The notes beneath the pieces were generated by a model. It was not told the DNA's origin. It ran no database searches and was given only the letters and a program-made list of their open reading frames with translations. From positions 62,001-126,000 of the forward strand of contig JAHCJZ010000010.1 of the NCBI GenBank assembly GCA_026126025.1: a stretch of DNA of 64,000 nt, read 5' to 3'. Shown here one piece after another: positions 60,414-64,000 of this stretch. Position numbers and translations under genes: made by a program. The DNA comes from Bauldia sp. (GTDB lineage Bacteria; Pseudomonadota; Alphaproteobacteria; Rhizobiales; Kaistiaceae). The number at the start of each line of letters is the position of its first letter. Position 1 is the first letter of the stretch.

Positions 60414-62696
60414 ATGACCAAGACGCTGGTATTCGCACTGTGGGGGATCTGCGCGGCAGCGGTCCTGACGCTGATCACGCTGCCGATCAGCCTGCAGACG
60501 CATCTCATCGCCGGCACCGTCGTCGTCGGCGCGATGATGCTGCTGAAGGCGACGCGCCAGGGCGGCATCTGGCGGATGATCGCGATCGCGCTCGGCACCT
60601 CGATCGTGCTGCGCTACGTGTTCTGGCGCACCACCAGCACGCTGCCGCCGCTGAACCAGCCGGAGAACTTCATCCCCGGCCTGCTGCTCTATCTCGCCGA
60701 GATGTACAGCGTCTTCATGCTGTTCCTCTCGCTGTTCGTGGTGATGATGCCACTGCCGTCGCGCAAGCCGCCGCAGCAGGACGACGAGGACCTCCCGACC
60801 GTCGACGTCTTCATCCCGACCTACAATGAGGATGTCGGGCTTCTCGCCACCACGATGGCGGCGGCGATGGCGATGGACTACCCGGCGGACAAGTTCACCG
60901 TCTGGCTCCTCGACGATGGCGGCACCGAGCAGAAGCGGAATTCGGAGAAGGCCGAGGACGCGGTAGCAGCGCAGAGCCGCCACGCGGTGCTGCAGAGCCT
61001 GTGCGAATCGATGGGCGTGCGCTACCTCACCCGCGCCCGCAACGAGCACGCCAAGGCCGGAAACCTCAACAACGGCCTCAAGCACTCGACCGGCGAGCTC
61101 ATCGCCGTGTTCGACGCCGACCATGCGCCGGCGCGCGACTTCCTCCGCGAGACGGTCGGCTTCTTCGCCGAGGACGAGAAGCTCTTCCTCGTCCAGACGC
61201 CGCACTTCTTCCTCAACCCGGATCCGCTGGAGCGGAATCTCCGCACCTTCGAGAAGATGCCGTCCGAGAACGAGATGTTCTACGGTATCATCCAGCGCGG
61301 CCTCGACAAGTGGAACGCGGCGTTCTTCTGCGGCTCGGCGGCGGTGCTGGCGCGGAAGGCCCTCAACGAGACCGGCGGCTTCGCCGGCCGCTCCATCACC
61401 GAGGATTGCGAGACCGCGCTCGGCCTCCACTCCAGGGGCTGGAACAGCATCTATGTCGACAAGCCGCTGATTGCCGGGCTGCAGCCGGCGACCTTCGCGT
61501 CCTTCATCGGCCAGCGCAGCCGCTGGGCGCAGGGGATGATCCAGATCCTCCGCTTCCAGTTCCCGCTGTTCAAGCGCGGGCTCACCTTCGCGCAGCGCCT
61601 TTGCTACATGTCGTCGACGCTGTTCTGGCTGTTCCCGATCACCCGCGCGATCTTCCTGATCGCGCCGCTGTTCTACCTCTTCTTCGGGCTCAAGATCTTT
61701 GTGGCGTCGGGCCAGGAATTCCTGGCCTACACCTCGTCCTACATGATCGTGAACCTGATCATGCAGAACTACCTCTACGGCTCGTACCGATGGCCGTGGG
61801 TGTCGGACCTTTACGAATATATCCAGTCGATCCACCTCCTGCCCGCGCTGGTCTCGGTCATCCGCAACCCGTCGAAGCCGACCTTCAAGGTGACGGCCAA
61901 GGACGAGTCGATCGACAAGGCGCGCGTCTCGGAAATCGGGCGGCCGTTCTACCTGATCTTCGGGCTCCTGGTGATCGCGGTGGCGATGACGGTCCACCGC
62001 ATCATCGTGGAGCCGCACACCGCCGACGTGACCGTGGTGGTCGGCGGCTGGAACCTCCTCAACCTCATCCTCGTCGGCTGTGCGCTCGGCGTCGTCTCGG
62101 AGCGCCGCGAGCGCCAGCGCACCCGCCGCATCACGGTGCAGCGACGCTGCGAGTTCCTGTTCGGCGGCGAGTGGATTCCGGCGACCATCGAGGACGTCTC
62201 GGTCCATGGCGCGCGCATCAAGCTAGCCGGCGAAGGCGCGATGCCGACGATCGAGGGACCGGTCGACGGCGCGATCCGCTTCACGCCCTATACGCCGCTG
62301 CCGGTGACCGAGCTGCCGCTGACGATCCAGAACATCGGCCGCGACGAGAAGGGGCCATTCATCGGCTGCCGCTTCCGCGTCGATGAGCCGGCTCACTATC
62401 GCCTGGTGGCCGACCTCGTCTTCGCCAATTCGGAGCGCTGGACGTCGTTCCAGAAGGCGCGGCGCGTCAATATCGGGTTGGTGCGCGGCACGATCTGGTT
62501 CTACGGCGTCGCGCTCTACCAGACCGGCCGCGGTCTCGGCTACCTGATGCGCGAGATCCGGCGCCGCGAGGATCCCAACGTCAAGCAGCTGATCCTGATG
62601 GCGCAGACCATGCGCGAGCAGGACGGCGTCTCCCCCGCGAAGCCGAGCCGCCGCCGGAGCGACCGCAAGAAGGCCGCCGCCGGAGCCCAGTCATGA
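60414..62696 (+). CDS. bcsA: Cellulose synthase catalytic subunit BcsA
   Basis: Membrane glycosyltransferase (GT2) of 760 residues that polymerises UDP-glucose and extrudes cellulose. Motifs: DDG (167-169), DADH (234-237), TED (329-331), QRSRW (367-371). Helices flank the catalytic domain. The C-terminal PilZ domain keeps the c-di-GMP motifs RQRTR (RxxxR) and DVSVHGARI (DxSxxG), so activation by c-di-GMP is expected. ATGA overlap with bcsB. Confidence 0.96.
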   Translation: MTKTLVFALWGICAAAVLTLITLPISLQTHLIAGTVVVGAMMLLKATRQGGIWRMIAIALGTSIVLRYVFWRTTSTLPPLNQPENFIPGLLLYLAEMYSVFMLFLSLFVVMMPLPSRKPPQQDDEDLPTVDVFIPTYNEDVGLLATTMAAAMAMDYPADKFTVWLLDDGGTEQKRNSEKAEDAVAAQSRHAVLQSLCESMGVRYLTRARNEHAKAGNLNNGLKHSTGELIAVFDADHAPARDFLRETVGFFAEDEKLFLVQTPHFFLNPDPLERNLRTFEKMPSENEMFYGIIQRGLDKWNAAFFCGSAAVLARKALNETGGFAGRSITEDCETALGLHSRGWNSIYVDKPLIAGLQPATFASFIGQRSRWAQGMIQILRFQFPLFKRGLTFAQRLCYMSSTLFWLFPITRAIFLIAPLFYLFFGLKIFVASGQEFLAYTSSYMIVNLIMQNYLYGSYRWPWVSDLYEYIQSIHLLPALVSVIRNPSKPTFKVTAKDESIDKARVSEIGRPFYLIFGLLVIAVAMTVHRIIVEPHTADVTVVVGGWNLLNLILVGCALGVVSERRERQRTRRITVQRRCEFLFGGEWIPATIEDVSVHGARIKLAGEGAMPTIEGPVDGAIRFTPYTPLPVTELPLTIQNIGRDEKGPFIGCRFRVDEPAHYRLVADLVFANSERWTSFQKARRVNIGLVRGTIWFYGVALYQTGRGLGYLMREIRRREDPNVKQLILMAQTMREQDGVSPAKPSRRRSDRKKAAAGAQS

Positions 62697-64000
62697 CAGG
62701 CTGCGCCCGCGGCGTCGCGACGGCCGCGGCGCTCCTTCTGGCCGCCCTGCCCGGGCAGGCGCAGGAGGAGCCGGCGCCGTTCGACATGGGCGTCGAAGCA
62801 CCGCCCCGGCCGGTCGAGGCGGCGCCACCCGCGGCGCCGGTGATCGATGCCGGCGAGCTGCGCCTGGTGCCGCTGTCGGGCATTCCGCCCGACGAGCCGG
62901 CCACAGCGAGCCCCGACGGCGCGCTCGCGGTGGCGACGCCGTCGACGCTCGCGTTCCAGCGGCCGATCATCCCGTTCGACCGGCTGACGCTCGCCGGCGA
63001 ATGGGATTTCCGCGCGTGGTCGGTCTATCTCACCAACGACCAGGCCGCCGCGCCCGCGGTGCTTCATCTCGGCTATGTCAATGCGCTGCTGGTGGCGCCG
63101 GAAGCATCGGCGCTCCGCGTCCTCATCAACGACCGGCCGGTGCTCGTCACCCAGCTGACGGCGGCGGAAAGGCCCTCGACGCTCTCCGTCCAATTGCCCG
63201 AAGGCCTGCTGCGCGCCGGCGCCAACCGCATCCGCATCGAGGCGTCGCAGCGCCACCGCACCGACTGCACGATCGAATCGACCTACGACCTCTGGACCGA
63301 GATCGACCCCGCCGGGACCTACATCTCCTTCGGCGATCCGACCGCGGGCATGATCGACCGCGTCGGCGACCTGGCCGCGATCGGCGTCGACGCGGCGGGG
63401 GTGACCACGGTCAACATCGTGATGCCGTCGCTCGCCCAGCCCGCCGCGGCGGCGGCGCTGTTCCGGCTCGCCCAGGGCCTCGCCCTTCGCATCGGCGCGC
63501 CGACGCAGCTCTTTCGCGTTTCGATGTCGGATGCCGGCGAGGCCGGGCCCGGCATCCTCACCGTCGTACTCGGCACGCGGGACGAGATCGCAGCGATCAC
63601 CGGACGCCCGGCGGACGGCACGGCGATCTCTTTCCTCGCCGACACCGCCGGTCCGACGATGGTCGTGACCGGATCGAGCTGGAGCGAGATCGAGGCTGCG
63701 GTGGAGTCGATCCTCGCGCCGCTCGAGCCGGGGCCGAACCAGGAGCGGCGCTTCTACGCGACCGCGGCCTGGCAGGTGCCCGAGGTGCCGGTCGTCCATG
63801 GCGGCGAGGCGTTCACCCTCGCCGAGCTCGGCATCACCACGGTGGAGTTTTCCGGGCGGCGCTACACGACGAGCTTCGCCGTCGCGATGCCGGCCGATCT
63901 CTACGCGCAGGCCTATGGCTATGCCACGATCTATCTCGACGCGGCCTATGCGCCGGGCGTCCTGCCGGGCAGCCATGTCGACGTCTATGTCAATGGCGAG
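62693..64000 (+). CDS. bcsB: Cellulose synthase regulatory subunit BcsB (3' end outside window)
   Basis: First 436 codons of the periplasmic, membrane-anchored partner of BcsA; the frame is open to the last base. ATG 62693 overlaps the bcsA stop. A signal peptide (ending GQAQ) is followed by a Pro/Ala-rich linker and the carbohydrate-binding and ferredoxin-like domains, with LTNDQAAAPAVLHLGYVNAL and the late DAAYAPGVLPGSHVDVYVNG typical of BcsB. The C-terminal anchor helix lies beyond the window. Confidence 0.93.
   Translation, partial: MTGCARGVATAAALLLAALPGQAQEEPAPFDMGVEAPPRPVEAAPPAAPVIDAGELRLVPLSGIPPDEPATASPDGALAVATPSTLAFQRPIIPFDRLTLAGEWDFRAWSVYLTNDQAAAPAVLHLGYVNALLVAPEASALRVLINDRPVLVTQLTAAERPSTLSVQLPEGLLRAGANRIRIEASQRHRTDCTIESTYDLWTEIDPAGTYISFGDPTAGMIDRVGDLAAIGVDAAGVTTVNIVMPSLAQPAAAAALFRLAQGLALRIGAPTQLFRVSMSDAGEAGPGILTVVLGTRDEIAAITGRPADGTAISFLADTAGPTMVVTGSSWSEIEAAVESILAPLEPGPNQERRFYATAAWQVPEVPVVHGGEAFTLAELGITTVEFSGRRYTTSFAVAMPADLYAQAYGYATIYLDAAYAPGVLPGSHVDVYVNGE

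Overview
The window is a visibly GC-rich chromosomal segment of an alphaproteobacterium, most likely of the order Hyphomicrobiales (Rhizobiales). Supporting signs are a rhizobial-type fixK/fixLJ oxygen-sensing module, a BcsN-type cellulose gene ahead of bcsA/bcsB, a PhaR regulator, and intergenic palindromes of the kind common in this order. A genus cannot be named from the sequence alone.

Layout. 1-9.4 kb is a tandem array of periplasmic PQQ (quinoprotein) dehydrogenases: four genes (the first cut by the window edge), two intact XoxJ/MxaJ-like binding proteins, and fossil ends of at least two further dehydrogenases and one further binding protein. A shared upstream element precedes the copies and hairpins follow them. 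After an sRNA candidate and tRNA-Arg(CCU) come an ApbE flavin transferase and a NosR-like flavoprotein (9.8-13.6 kb, minus strand), and a complete liv-type ABC importer (13.9-18.6 kb). A guanidine utilisation locus follows (19.6-24.6 kb): a guanidine-I (ykkC) riboswitch with terminator, an ABC importer, a guanidine hydrolase of the ureohydrolase fold, and a small His-rich protein that may handle nickel. 24.6-30.3 kb holds a PEBP protein, a TetR regulator, a flavodoxin, fixK, fixL, fixJ and a small membrane protein behind a FixK-type box. 30.3-40.3 kb is general metabolism: an ABC-2 exporter, a GH13 glucosidase, TreZ, PhaR, a c-di-GMP protein and rpmF (ribosomal protein L32, 59 codons).

40.6-51.0 kb is an almost uninterrupted C-P lyase operon, phnGHIJKL - hexapeptide transferase - phnCDE - DUF1045 - phnMN, behind a possible Pho box. 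51.2-55.9 kb is the most unusual part: two tandemly duplicated ~50-residue peptide genes followed by an HExxH-motif protein and an adenylation-carrier-thioesterase protein, with a sulfotransferase-like gene convergent to them. This looks like a small peptide natural-product locus that I cannot match to a described system. The window ends with a nuclease, a GT39 membrane glycosyltransferase, a zinc-finger protein, a glycine-zipper protein and the start of a cellulose synthase operon (bcsN, bcsA, partial bcsB).

Functional themes: oxidation of alcohols or similar substrates in the periplasm, scavenging of unusual N and P sources (guanidine, phosphonates), oxygen-responsive regulation, and exopolysaccharide production under c-di-GMP control. 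Start sites were adjusted wherever a Shine-Dalgarno sequence, a signal peptide or an overlap with the upstream stop pointed to a codon other than the longest frame.
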